In this document: positions 47,666 to 60,500 of the stretch, in pieces
Layout of the letters: the number at the start of each line of letters is the position of its first letter
How positions within the stretch are numbered: the stretch's first letter is position 1
DNA from: Chondrosia reniformis
Taxonomy: Eukaryota; Porifera; Demospongiae; Chondrillida; Chondrillidae
Length of the DNA: 64,000 nt
Direction of reading: 5' to 3'
Assembly (NCBI GenBank): GCA_947172415.1
Contig: OX359190.1
Location: forward strand, 992,001 to 1,056,000
Made by a program: the position numbers and the translations under genes
The notes under the pieces: generated by a model
Databases searched by the model: none
What the model saw: only the letters and a program-made list of their open reading frames with translations
What the model was told of the DNA's origin: nothing

Positions 47666-50600
47666 CTGGAACATCTACACAAATGAATTTACAACAATCA
47701 TTACATCATCATGAGGCAGTTAACTGATATAATCTGTTTCACATTTTAGTGGTACAGTGAATATGCACTCACCATCACACTCTCCTGAGTTGTTAGATGG
47801 TGTTGGCTGTCTAACAATTTCAGGTCCTCCAGTACAGGTAGACTGGTCTTTATAGAGAAGGAACTGGTCTCCATCAAATTTCACTTTACCAGCTACGCTC
47901 AACTATACAGAAGAAGATATAAAAATCAATAAATTACTTGTGTCCAAATAATAACAATAATAACATATTATATAGCGTCGGTAGCAGCAACATTAGAATG
48001 TAAAATATACAGTCAATAATTGCTACATTCGTGATAAGGGACTATTTCGTTGAATACATAATATTATGCAAACTTACATTGGTGTTGCTGTCCTGTTCCT
48101 TAGCAACCCAAACAGACTCTCTTGGAGTTAGTCCAGTCATCTTGTTCAGTCTGGTACACAGACCCTTTCTCTGGTTGCCGACTTCAAATCGCAGAAGATG
48201 CAAACTGGATCCCTTACAATTCTGGTGACTGCAAATGACCCCGTCCTCTAGAGTGGCTTTCTCTTCAAGAAACTCTGCACCAAATACTACCTCACTCACG
48301 TAACAAATGCGCTCGTACATCTCCCTTCTGATGTGCCTGCAGAGCTCAGACAAGGACGGCTCTGTGTTTGGAAAGTCCTCAGGAACCAACAGTTGAAGTT
48401 GAATCAGGTCTTCCTTTTGGGAAAGAGCAATGTGGGCATTTTCTTGTGTGAAAATGAACTGTCTACTGTCAGACTGCTTGTGGTAGTATCTCCACTGCTT
48501 TCGTCTCAACTGCAATGGCCTTACTTCCTCCTCATTTAAAACCTGTCTGCCACTTGCAATATCCACAGCCAGTCTGTGGAATAGACCAGTCGGTACACAG
48601 CTGTACCTCTGAAATTCACCTGAATGGAATGAGAAAGTGAATCCCAAAGTGGCCACAGATGCTTCGGGTAGGTGGATCTGCCTCTCAGGAAGGACTGCTG
48701 GAATGAAGTAGTATGTCTCCTTCTCCCTAACTTTGGCTGCAATACCGACATTTACTAGGACCTCCAGGAGCCATCTTGTTGGGATATCAGCATCAATGCC
48801 TAGCTGTTGGAACAAGGCCTCAGAAACAACTTCAGAAATCGTGCCTTTTTCAATGAATTTGCGTAGCTCTGGACTTGAAGATTCACTTGGGCCATACTGG
48901 ACTGATAGCACTTTGGACATTTCCTTGTACAGAAAGGTTGCATCTGTACAGATCCATTGCTCTTTGTACTCACTCAGGTCAAAGTACACATAGAACCCAA
49001 GGCAATGAAACAGGTTCAGCAGTGCAAGGAGCTGTCCATCAGCATCTACAGCTTGGATAAATTTGCATTGGATGCAGAACTTTTTCAGCTCTGTGAACTT
49101 CCACATCTTCTTTTTCACGCTAGATGTGATTACTTGCAGGCAGTACCAAGCTTTGGGGACTTTCAGTGTTAATCGATTCTTGGCATCTGAAAGTAGAGAA
49201 CGAAGAACATTTACAGCTTTACGAGTGTGCTCCTTCAGTTTGCTGTCTCCCTGTAGCTGACTGTCCACTACAAAGTAGCTACCAGCACCTTTGTAGGCAA
49301 CCTCTTTTGGGGGGGAAACCCTGTTGCTGGCATATGGCTTGTTGTCCATTTCTTCTAGAACCTTCTCGTTGTCATCCATTAGAGCTCTCTTAGCTTCAGG
49401 ATCTTCAGGAAGAAGGGAAAGGTGAGTGCCAACAAGGAAAATGCGCAATTGGGGCTCAGTGGCAACATTGAATGCTTCCAACTGCCGCTTGCTCTTCATG
49501 GACATTGTGTAGGCAGCTGTAATGGACTCCTTCATCAATTCCCAGGTTGAACGGCTGTTGGCTCTCTTCTCTTCAGTGATTCCATCTTGACAGTAAGCAT
49601 TGATGTACGGATCTGTCAACCTCTCTGAAGCTTTAAAGACGTGCAGAAAGTTGCAGGGAAAGTCCAGTAGGAGTGGTAGGACATTCTGAAAGGAGGGCTG
49701 GCCTCCTGTGTCCAGGAGGTAAATGAACGTACATTCCTTCTCATCAGAAGTGGCTCCAGTAGGAACACTGTGCTTCAGTAAGAATCTCTCCCTGGCCTGG
49801 TGTAGTAACAGTAAAGGATCCTGGTGTTCTGGGGAAGGACGAGATTTGCTGGGAAGGGCTTGTGTGGCAGCAGTCAGAGTTGGATTGGGAGAGACATCAG
49901 ACTGCACTGTTGTTGACTTTCTTTGAAACAGCTTTTTGACTTTGTCCCACAAAGTCAATACTCTTGTGTTACCTGCTGCTGTAGCTTGTCGAGGCGAGTA
50001 TTCTGTGATGTGTGGAGTGTTGCTGGGAAAGGTCTTTGTCTTCTCCATATCAATTTGGGAAATAAGCTCACCTAATCTGTCATCATCCAAAACTTCCCAA
50101 GAAGACCCAATGGCAATGCCTTGTGCAATGGTGGCCACTTCAGGAGCTTCCAGCACTCCAGTGCTAGTTTTGTCTTCTCTTGCTGTGTTGTGGAGCAGGT
50201 AGTGCTTCAGTGAGGTCTTACCAACACGCGAGCCTCCTGTGAGGAAACAGCAGATAATGTTCACTTCAACTGAACCATGTTCATCTATGGCCTGTTTATA
50301 CCATTTAGGATGCCCCTGCAGGTAAACCACAGAGAAGGAACTTATTATACTACAGGTTTATACATTTTCCATGAAAGTATGTCATACATTTATGGTACCA
50401 GTCAATAAAAACTGAACATTTTACAGGTTCTGACGGTTGGCAATACTTCCAACTGAACGGCTTTACCTGTTGCTCTACTAACGTGTTGACAAAAGGTATT
50501 TGACACATACGTACGTATAATTCAAGAAGTGTTACAATCGTTCGGTAGTGTAAAAATATCACTAACTTAAACCACTACGTATAAACATTCCTCACTTTAA

Positions 50601-53541
50601 ACAACTTGACGTTGACAGACGGGTAAAACCGTTCCAAGATTAGAGCAGGTTTATTGAACAGTTTACGAACAGGTCAACACTGGGACGGGTACGGGCGTTG
50701 ACTGTTCAGTTTTTACTGACTGGTAACGTACGTACATATACCAACTTTTATCATATAGCACAAACAGACAACAAAACAGCTACCTACGTATGTATGTAAA
50801 TGTACATATGACATAGTCTCGTATGATAATACTTTCTCCAAATCAATGTATAACTGGTTAATAAAGCTAATTAAAATGGCCACAGGACCACAAGCATTAC
50901 AACCATTTCCATACTTTAACGCGTGAGCGGATCCCCAAAATCGTATCTATTTGTCCAATCAAGTACGTACGTACACATATCTGCAAACTGATATTACAAT
51001 TAGCTGACTGTGTATATGGCCAGAATGTGTACATTCTCCCAGTTAATTAGATAATTGATATGAATACTATTCTGAGTGCCATTTATTATTGTCATTGCCT
51101 AACTTCACATTAATTACTTTTCAATAGTTTACCCACAAAGGGACAGTCTGTGTTTATAAACAAACACTCTTTTGACAATTCAGTCAGTAGGTCAATATTA
51201 TTGGTGATGCTTAGCTTTAGGAAAACTAGCAAGAAGTATCTTTAGAGAACAGTCAATTCAGCCAAGTATAATACACTTAATACCCGACATCTCTTCTAAA
51301 CATTCACTGACACCTTCATTTGACTTCTGTTTACCTTTCATTTACTTTGAACAAGACAAATTGTATAATTTAAAAACGTGGCAACTCTCTTCTTTTTTAA
51401 TAACAGACAAAAACAACGGCGCCCAAAAATTAGGCTACAACTTGTTGAATACTAAAACAAAATGGCCGACTTCGCCTTGGGAAGCTTCCGTGCCTAGAAG
51501 TTAACTCTCGTTGTGTTAGGAAGCAGTTTATTAAACGTGTCTACAACTAACATTTCTGTACTACCAACATCTTATAACTAATCACACGAACGTTCACAGG
51601 ACGAGAAATTAACATACGTAAGTATGTAGCACGCGATAATAAACAGTTTAACTACAGCGGATAATACTTGAAACACATTCCTCTACTTTCTCACTTCAAA
51701 TGCAAAGAACAAGAAGACTTAACAGTCTTTGTTAGTGGAAACAAGTTAACACTTAAATTCGTGAGAGCGTTCGTAGAACACACTCGTACGAGAACATTAG
51801 AGCAACACAAGTCTTGTTAACATTGACACGCGCTTCGTGTACACTGAGCGCACAAGTTAGGTGACTCTAACGAAGGAAATAAAACCTTCTAATGTTTCTA
51901 TTTGAAGGAGAAAGTGTACGCGAAGCTCGCAACGAATGTTAACAAGACTTGTAATACTTACATAAGTTTACTAACCTTAACTGCAATATCGTACTGTACA
52001 GCTCTTGTCTGATGTTCTCCTACTCTTCCTTCTCTTCCTCCGAATGTGAGAAACGTAGTTCCGTTGAGGGAAGCCGTACAAGTGAAGTCATAAGACGTTT
52101 CTTCGCTAATTCGTGTCCACTTCTTCTTCTCGAAAATGAAGATTCCTTTTGAACCTACTATGACTGGTAGTGTGCTGTATTGTAATAGTGAACTGTTCCA
52201 TGGTGCATACTCGAGCTCTTCCCAGTGATGTTCATCATTTGTTGTAAGTGAAGCCATAAAATTCTTCTCATTCATTCTCAAAAAATATCCATTCAAGTGG
52301 TAGATGTAAATGTATTCACCACACAATGCCATGTGGTGTCGTAATAATGGTTCAGGAAGTTTCAGATTCGACTGTATCCATATTCTTTTGTTAACATCAA
52401 GGAATTCAATTGTGTCTACTGCTTCGCCATCTGCTCCTTCTCCTCCAGAGACAATTACTAAGTCTCCAATAGCAAGAACACCTGGCCAGGATCGGGCGGT
52501 GTGCATTGGAGGATATAGTACTTTCCATTCTTTGCCTGTCCACGTCACTAGATCGTTTGTAGGAATGTGACGAGTGTCTCTACCTCCTATTGAAGTAAAC
52601 TGGTTTCCTATGATGGCTGCTCCACTCTCAAAATGAGGAGATCGAGGTAGCGTTGCCCATTTAGTGTTCTTAACATTGTAAACCTGAACCTGTTCCTCAA
52701 TGCCACCATAGACGAATACACTTGGAAGATGTACAAGTGCTTTAGAAAAGGATGTTGTAGTTAACGTTTTCGGGATATCGGTGGTTTTCAGAAAATGACC
52801 TCCAGCTTTGAGGAGGTCACTGCGAAAGATCTAATTGAGATAAGAAACATTTACTGATTGAAGCGTGTCTGCTTGGAAACTCTCTATAAATTAGCACACA
52901 CGGATATGTAAGTTTTCAGTAGCAGTTTATTACAAGAAACCTTTGAGTTACAGTCTGTAAATCATGCAGTCTGTTTGTACAAAGTCCAACTTAACAGAAT
53001 GTAAAGAGTCATTTCAGCGTTTACTGTCTAATAGTCTATTAAATCTGAACCTCCTCAACGCGCACCAGTTAAACATTCTGCCACTATATGGACGAGCGGC
53101 GTACTTCGCTTTCTAAAGTGTTCCTTAGAAGCCTACGAATTTCAAAGTTGCATTTCGCTAGCTAGTTTGAGCGAGGTTTTGCATAACCCAACTCTGTCGC
53201 AGTATTCTAAACAAAGAGACTTTGGGCAAGGGTCTCTGAAAGCTAAAGGTGTGACTGTTAGAGAATTCTCGGGTAATACCACTATTTCAATCTGACGAGT
53301 TGGACGCATTTCAAAGACTGAACTAGTTTCTATTATCCGCTACAAGACCTGACTAGATATTTCCTGCGCTGAATGGTACTATTTGCTGTAACGAGTTTCA
53401 TATATACTGGCAGGACATGTAGTTTGCTAAATTAAACTGAACTCATTTTGACCGGTGAAAGGTTAGCGACTGTGAGTCTATATAGTAACGCCCACTTCTA
53501 CGAGAAACTGAATGAATGAATTAACTCACATCTTTGGACAT
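47352..53541 (-). CDS. KRC4: kelch-Roc/COR GTPase-CARD protein, about 1182 aa
   Basis: Exons: 53530-53541 (MSKD), 51976-52830 (kelch), 48078-50315 (Roc-COR), 47773-47902 (linker), 47352-47665 (CARD). Junctions are phase 0 except the linker/CARD intron, phase 1. Kelch residues 5-289, Roc-COR 290-1035, linker to about 1079, CARD to 1182. Roc-COR is nearly KRC3. The CARD is the most divergent of the set and a relic of a KRC2-type CARD remains downstream, so the signalling end has been exchanged. The first exon is one codon shorter than in the others. Sensor role inferred from domains. Confidence 0.8.
47773..47902 (-). CDS. KRC4 linker exon
   Basis: LSVAGKVKFDGDQFLLYKDQ, STCTGGPEIV, NSGECD; donor GATG/GTGAGT. 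Same exon structure as KRC2. Confidence 0.75.
48078..50315 (-). CDS. KRC4 Roc-COR exon (746 codons)
   Basis: Close to KRC3 throughout, including the LTLWDKVKKLFQRKS insert and the RKQWRYYHKQSD region. Same GGSRVGKTS, DTGGQPSF and LVGTHLS. Local changes such as ALMDDNEKVLEEMDNKPYASN against ALLVHNEK in KRC3. Confidence 0.82.
51808..51951. repeat. Foldback block, KRC4 copy
   Basis: Homologue of 9186-9329 with intact terminal pairing. Confidence 0.65.
51976..52830 (-). CDS. KRC4 kelch exon (285 codons)
   Basis: Blade slot residues: FS, FE, SW, LR, WN, DF. Loop after IVSGG is EGADGEAVD, the blade-4 loop is HL, and the last loop is REGRVGEHQ. The framework between slots is almost unchanged from KRC1-3. 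Confidence 0.85.
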
Positions 53542-53692
53542 GGAGCTAACGAAGAAACGAAAAACTAAACTGAAAAACTAACTGAACACAACTGAAACTT
53601 GTCACTGGAATTTCTATCACAACTGTGATTGCAACTATAGCAACGCCTATTTGCAGTAATCTCTTTGATCTCAGCGGATGTAGCACTTAAAA
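53542..53692. promoter_or_regulatory. Head-to-head promoter-like region, KRC4
   Basis: 151 bp to AAAATGGCGG (ATG 53693). Contains GCAACTATAGCAACGCC. Faces a collagen relic, as at KRC2. Confidence 0.45.
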
Positions 53693-53988
53693 ATGGCGGT
53701 TCGTATGCACTTCTGGTATTATCTAGTCACATGGTCCTCTAGTGTTGCTTTGGTTGAAGGATCAGGTGAGGTAGGTAGGCCTACATATATACAAGTACAT
53801 AGTAGTCTCTCCAGCCAGTGGAGGTCACATGTACTGATCTGATAGGGTCTGGTATTGTTTTGTGATGTCTATATACATTCCACAGGATCTTAATGAGGAA
53901 GTACTAATCCAATGAATAACATTATGAGAGCCCTTAAATTGTATTCATTGGTGTCATAATGTTATTCATTTGTTCTCCTTCCCTGCAG

Positions 53989-54119
53989 GGTGCAAGTGTG
54001 GCTGGTGCCAATTAAAGGATGACACCTACTTCTGTATCGCTTGCTATACAGCAACAGTACTAGTGTTGGGTCCACTGGTAAATATGACTGTGATGATGAT
54101 CTCCCAACTATAGGTCAAC
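53989..54119 (+). pseudogene. Orphan collagen 5' exon beside KRC4
   Basis: After CCCTGCAG one frame reads CKCGWCQLKDDTYFCIACY, the clearest cysteine-rich version of this exon in the window. It is followed by scrambled sequence containing GGTCAACAAGGACAG. No collagen helix follows; semaphorin C ends at 54536 on the other strand. Confidence 0.6.
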
Positions 54120-54535
54120 AAGGACAGATGGTCCAACTGGGAGTAATTGTGTATTTATATGTTTCAAAACTTTGTGGATCACGAGAAAGAGCACACACAA
54201 ACACACAGAACAGTAACCATGGTAACCATGAAATCAGTGGTGCTTGTTATATCTGATGATTAAATATGGTATTTCCTTTTAATTTGTAAATTCTCTCACA
54301 GTATGCATGTTCTGCATTTCAATCAATTTAAATACATGTATTTTACATTGTACATATAATAGGTTTTTAATGAGTTATGTAACTGGATTGAAAATGTTAC
54401 GAATAAACACATAATATTGTAAACATGAGAAAGAGTACAATTGATACAACATGTATATATAGGTACACATGGCACTAGATACTGTATAATATATACATTT
54501 CACATGATGTCATTACTATGTATGGAGCGAGACCT
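54120..54535. other. Gap between collagen relic and semaphorin C
   Basis: AT-rich; shares AACTGGATTGAAAATGTTACG with the interval before semaphorin B. No gene seen; probably the semaphorin 3' UTR. Confidence 0.5.
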
Positions 54536-57500
54536 TTAGCAGTCAAAACTATCAGTTTTAGTCAAACTGGTCTGACTGTGCCCAATGATGAAGGGTTGAC
54601 CAGAGGTAGTCGACCATCTTCTTGACACCTCTGGTTTGGAGGAGGTGCTGCGGATGGTGGAAGGAGTGTTGGAACGTCTCGCATCCTTCTCATTGATGGA
54701 CCCCAGGACAAAGTTGAGAGAGCCTTGGGACAGTCTACTGTCTCTTTTAGTTTCCCTGGGGGAAAACCCTTCTGGTGTTGGAGGTAATTGCTGAGACAAA
54801 TAACTATCACATCTCTGATCACGAGGTGATGAATATCTTATATAGTGGGTGGAGCCTTGGGAGAGGGTACTTTCCCTCTTAATATCTCGTACTGGACTAA
54901 AAGTAGGGGAGTTTTGAGACAGATTTGAGAAGGGCTTTTCCCTCCTAATGACTATATCAGGATAGTCTGAAGTTTGAGACATTGGAGCAACTCCCATTTT
55001 ATAGTTTTTATCTGGTGACTGTTGAAGGTTGTCCTTAAACTTGTCGTACTCCCAGTTGGTGATGGGTGTCTCAGGAGTCCCACAAGAGCTCTCTGCAAGG
55101 TTGAGGTCAGTAGGGAGGGACACTGCACTATCTGATGAGTTTTGGAGATCTGCCGGTTTCCTCAACAAGCCAGTCTCATTGTCAGTTTTTAGGTTCAAAT
55201 TTAAGAGTGGAGGCTTTTCGTCTTTGTTTTCTGTACTCTGGTTACTCCCTTTTACACTAATTGGAGCATTCTCCCCACCGTCATCAAAGGCATTGTTGGG
55301 CTTTTGAACACCATTTGGAACTGATCCATTTGCAGATTTGTTGTTTCCGTTGGACGAGGAATGGTAGCCAGTGTATGAATCTCCAAAGCCTTGCTTGTCA
55401 TTTCTGTTTTGTCTCCATTTGCATATGAAACAGGCAAATATTCCAATTAACACACCTTGAAAAGGACAAGATTGGAAACACATTAAAATGGTGTATGATG
55501 AGTGGTATATTCAGAATTTCATTGTTACAATAAATTTTGTATGAAATGTCTACTTTAGTGAAAGCCACACTAAATAACCAACCCAGTAGGTGAGCACTTA
55601 AAAATGGCCATAAAATAGAGGTCCCAATTTATTGTAAATGGTATTTTCTCAATTGCTATATCTGATGATTATACATTTCATGTATTACTGTACGTTACTG
55701 TGGAGCTGATGTTTCCTTTGAATGAACACTGATCACATGACATACTCACCAACAACAAGTCCTATGATCACTCCAATACCTAATGGCCACCAATCAATCT
55801 CATCGTCACCATCTCCTGCTACTACAAGCTTCTCGGTTACCTCTATATTACAAGATTCAGATAACATACCATCATAACTAATATATAAAACTACATTAAA
55901 ATAATAATTCCTTCTTACTGCCTCGAATATATCTTTTGGATGGCACATCTTTCAACTTGTTGAGTGTCTAAAGATACAGTTTTGGCATTTTGATCTCGAG
56001 TGTCTTCATCAGCGACTGAGAGATACCATAGAATACCAAAACCTACATCTTCGGATGCTCAACAAGTCTAAAGATCATGTTCCATCCAAAATATAAAACT
56101 ACTTGTAACAACATCAGTGTTACTGTACCCCCAACAGACATACAAGTGTATTAGTAGAATAAAACAGTTAACAGTAAATGTTCTCTCATAACAGGTAATG
56201 TGATATTTAGCTAACTTGGTGTCGGAGTAACTGTGGTTTGAATTACTGTTGTTGATTTAGCTGTTGTTGTGAGGCTGTTAGGTTCTGTTCTAGTAGGAGG
56301 AGGAGGAGTGCCACCACGACCTACAGAGAGGGGAAGGGGTGGATTAGACAATGGAACTAGACTGAACTGGAATGTGGAGAGGTGAGGTAGGGAGGTGAGG
56401 TAGAGAGGTGAGGTAGGGAGGTGAGGTGGAGAGGTGAGGTAGGGAGGTGAGGTGGAGAGGGTGAAATGGGAGGTTGAGATGGAGGGACTGCAGAGAGGGT
56501 GCATTACACAGCACAAGTGTGATTCCCTACCTGTACAGATACCTTCATCTCCATTAATTAAATCTTGAAATAGGAAACTAGGATCAGTTGAGCTGAAAAT
56601 AAAAACAAAGTTACTCTATATACCTCTAGGAAGGTCAACATTATTCTTAAAAAAAATATGCCAATTTATCCATAAAGAAATGAAAGAAATACAATATATG
56701 TATAATATTCTAGCACACCATTTTTCTTACATGCTACATCTACGTTTGAGTAAAGGCCTATAGGGAACTAAATCTAGTGAGAGCTTTGTATGAGGATACA
56801 AGAGTCTTCTCCTTCTCCTTCTTCTCCACTGGGGCTTCGTGTATTGCAAAATTGGCAGACGAATATTCATCAACCATTTATTAACCAAATACATACATAC
56901 CAACTATAAAGTATGTAAGACTAAAATGTATACATAATTAAAACAAAATGGCTACTCATAAGTACTGACCTACTGATGGAGACACACTTATTCTGTTTGA
57001 AGTCGTACGCACAGTGTGGATCTAGACTAGTCACACAAGAAGAGCAGCCATCGTAAAGAGTACAGTCATCAGTGTCAATGAGGTACAGTCCACCTTCCGC
57101 TGATATGTACATCTTGGTCTCCTGTAAGTACCACAACCACAGGACAGTCACACTTAGTGAAGACTTGTACATTCAAATAGTACTTAGTAGAGTGTGCAAC
57201 ATGAATATTCCAAATGATCATGGAAAAGATAAATAAATGTCAACTTTGCGAGTAACAATTGAAGCAAAAAGCATTGTATGACAATTTTTACGTTATTAAC
57301 TAAAATGTTCATTTCTGCTGACATTTAAGGGTCACAAAATCTTTTAGTTACAAACGATAGAATATTACTCTAAACACTCATTGTGTTATTCCAGTTGCTG
57401 CGATTACGCTCAGTAACTCTCAATAATCAGTACCCTCTACTCAGAAATGAGACTTTACAGTACTACTCTAAACACTTACATTAACAAGTTTCATTCTCTT

Positions 57501-60500
57501 TCCTTCAAAAGAGTCATAATTACTCCCTCCTTCCTCCCCAGTAGGGAGGTTCATCTTGTAGCTGACATGACTGGCCTTTGCTTCCCCTCTCTCAGTACTA
57601 TAAGTCAGCTTGTACAAGTACAGCTTCTTCTCAACTACAAAACAACATTTATAAAGCGATGAGAAAGCAGTACAGGGAGATGGTTGTAATTTGGTATAGT
57701 AGACCAATCTCAACTGATGAAATGTCACAAAATGTGTCACTTTGTAAACCAGTAGCTCTGACAGTATTCCAATGACACAAAATTCAGAGAATCATTCACA
57801 CCTCCCTAATGTATTACATATAGGTACAGTGGATCTCAATAATTCATTGTTTCCAATGTGTTCTCCCAAACTCCACATTTCAACTCATTTTGGTGTAAAC
57901 AGAGCTTTGAGTGTGAAGGGCAGTTATTGTGACAAGTCAACTTACATTTGTGTGTGCTCAGAGCATAGACAATTGTGTACTTCTTTGAATCCAAACCTGT
58001 TGCCGTGCCAACCACTACACGTTTCAACCTAACAGATTTAAATCAACAAACATTCTGATGATGACTTTTAAGAGTAATAATGTTGTATATGCTGTACACA
58101 TACACAATTAAAGGCACTGTTTACTGTGATATAGAGTATGAATCACCTTTCTCCGTCAGCTATCAAATGAGTAGCAGACTTTAGAATGGACTCTTCGTTA
58201 GTAACAACTGCTTTAGACAAAGTTACATCTGTAATTTGGTCCATTGTACGATTGACTGAAGTCTCACACTAAACGTAAATTGAATGTGATACTAATAAGA
58301 CATGCCATACAGTACTATACACATTATAGACTTTGAATATCACTAATGGGATTTCTAGATGAGCGATAATTAAGGCGTCCAGTGAATACAACTTACAGTA
58401 ACAGATGGTCCATTGACTGATTCACCAGTTTTAAAGTTGTGCAGTTCTCCAGACTCCAAAGCCGTTACAATCTTCTCCACGTCAAACACACAAATAGCTG
58501 AAGAGGATACAACTTGTTTTCCATGCGGATGGGACATCTGGAATGTAGTGTATATCATTGGCTTCATAACCTTTTGATCCAAACTTGCCTCCTCCACATA
58601 AACAGCGTCAACTGAAGACAGAAATAAAAGATAATGTTTGAGATGGTTCATCTTTAGTCTCCTGAGCATCTAGTGAATCCTCTATATGAGTAGTGAGTTG
58701 GATATACAGAGCAGGGCTTTCCCCATATCATCATTACTACACTCTGGATATTACTGTAATGATGATGATATCAATGCTTTTACGTAGATCAGCTTTAAAT
58801 CTTAAAGTTTCCCTATTTTTCAAGGGCTTACCTATATAAGGAAATACGTAGTGCTGGTTGAGGTCCCCTGGAGAAGAGGCATTGCAAACGATGTCATCCT
58901 ACAAACAGAAGATCTAGTAGGCTCTGCCCACAGGAAATGGATCTGGTAGGCTCCGCCCACAGGAAATGGGTCTGGTAGGCTCCGCCCACAGGAAACAACC
59001 ATAACACATGTAACTGTTGTCTGGCTTTCTCTGCGGTAGTGATGGCTTACCTTACACACTCTACCAACTCTGGACACCACTTGCCACTTCCTTTCGATGG
59101 CCTTCTCCCAAAAGAAGATGTACATGTAGTCGCCCATTTCCAGAATGTTGGCAAAACCAGCGTTATTGAACCAGAACCTCCTCTCCAGATCAGCGTTCAG
59201 CCAAAGAACTTTAGAGCGGTCCAGAGCAAAGTTTCTTCTGTCAAACCAGATGGAATTGGCTATATCGGATTCACTAATGCTAACACTCCAAAACTCATTG
59301 TCTCCTGCAGGTACAGTAAAGATCATACAAGAACAGATAAGTTGTGCAGAAAATATAATTCAGTGTTGCCAGTAGAAATTGCAGAAAATGGTGCAAAAAC
59401 CAAAATCGTTTTTTTTTTCTTCTAGTAAACATCTCTATGTACCTTAGGGAATTTGTGTACCAAGTTTGAGTGAAAGTCTCTTCTTTATGAAGGAGATACG
59501 GTCGATTAAAAATATCCTACCTTTTTTACCATATTGAAATATACGACAGCCATTTTTCGATAAATAACTGTGTGATTTCTATCAGCAACCTCATATATAT
59601 AATCCCAAATTAAATATATATCATGTAAGCATGGCCTACGTGTTACAAAACTATTGCACTGCATAGACAAGTGAGTTTAACAGGTATATAATTACTGTAT
59701 ATACTCAATGTATGACCTTTGACCTCCGTACCTTCAACAAAGGTCTCCACTGGAATGAAGTTGTAATACGAAGAGAACCCACTTCCGACCTTCTCTCGGA
59801 TGAGTTGATTGAGGTTTGAACGCTGTAGACACATTAGAACAAGAAGAAGTTGAAGAAAACGAATAATTGTCTATTTTCATTGCTACTGCCTACCCTAGGG
59901 GTGGGGGGGAGGGGAGGTGTTACTATACCTCAGGGCTAGTTGGTGGAGTAGCAGCTACTGAAATATGCATCATTGCAGCATTGTGTACTAATCATGTGAT
60001 AATCATGTGACATCCTTACATTTCTGTATCCACAGATTGGGAGGTGTGTATTAGCCGTGCAATACAGAACGGTCTCATTGATGGGAACGCTAGCACCAGT
60101 GATACTCTTCACGGTGATGCCAGTCGAATCAGATTGGGGCAGCAGTACCAGCATCACATCAACATGACAATAAGAGGGAATCTACATATATGGAGCCAAC
60201 ATGTGTGATAGTCAAACCACAAGTATTGTATTTGGTGGGTACTCATGCAGCTCCTTGGTGCTTTATGATTTGATAAATTTGATGACCGAAACAGGTACAA
60301 CTATCTAGCACTGTTCCCAACCACAATGGATCTAGATATATGAGACTGCCATATATAGACTGACGAGCTCTGGTTGAGAACGTAAACTCTTCTTACATTC
60401 TTCAATTTGATCGGAAAAGTGAAAATTTCTATTATCTGTATCTGTGAAATTGTTTGGTAAATCTACAGACTGAGAGAAGATAGACTATTCACAAGTGGCC

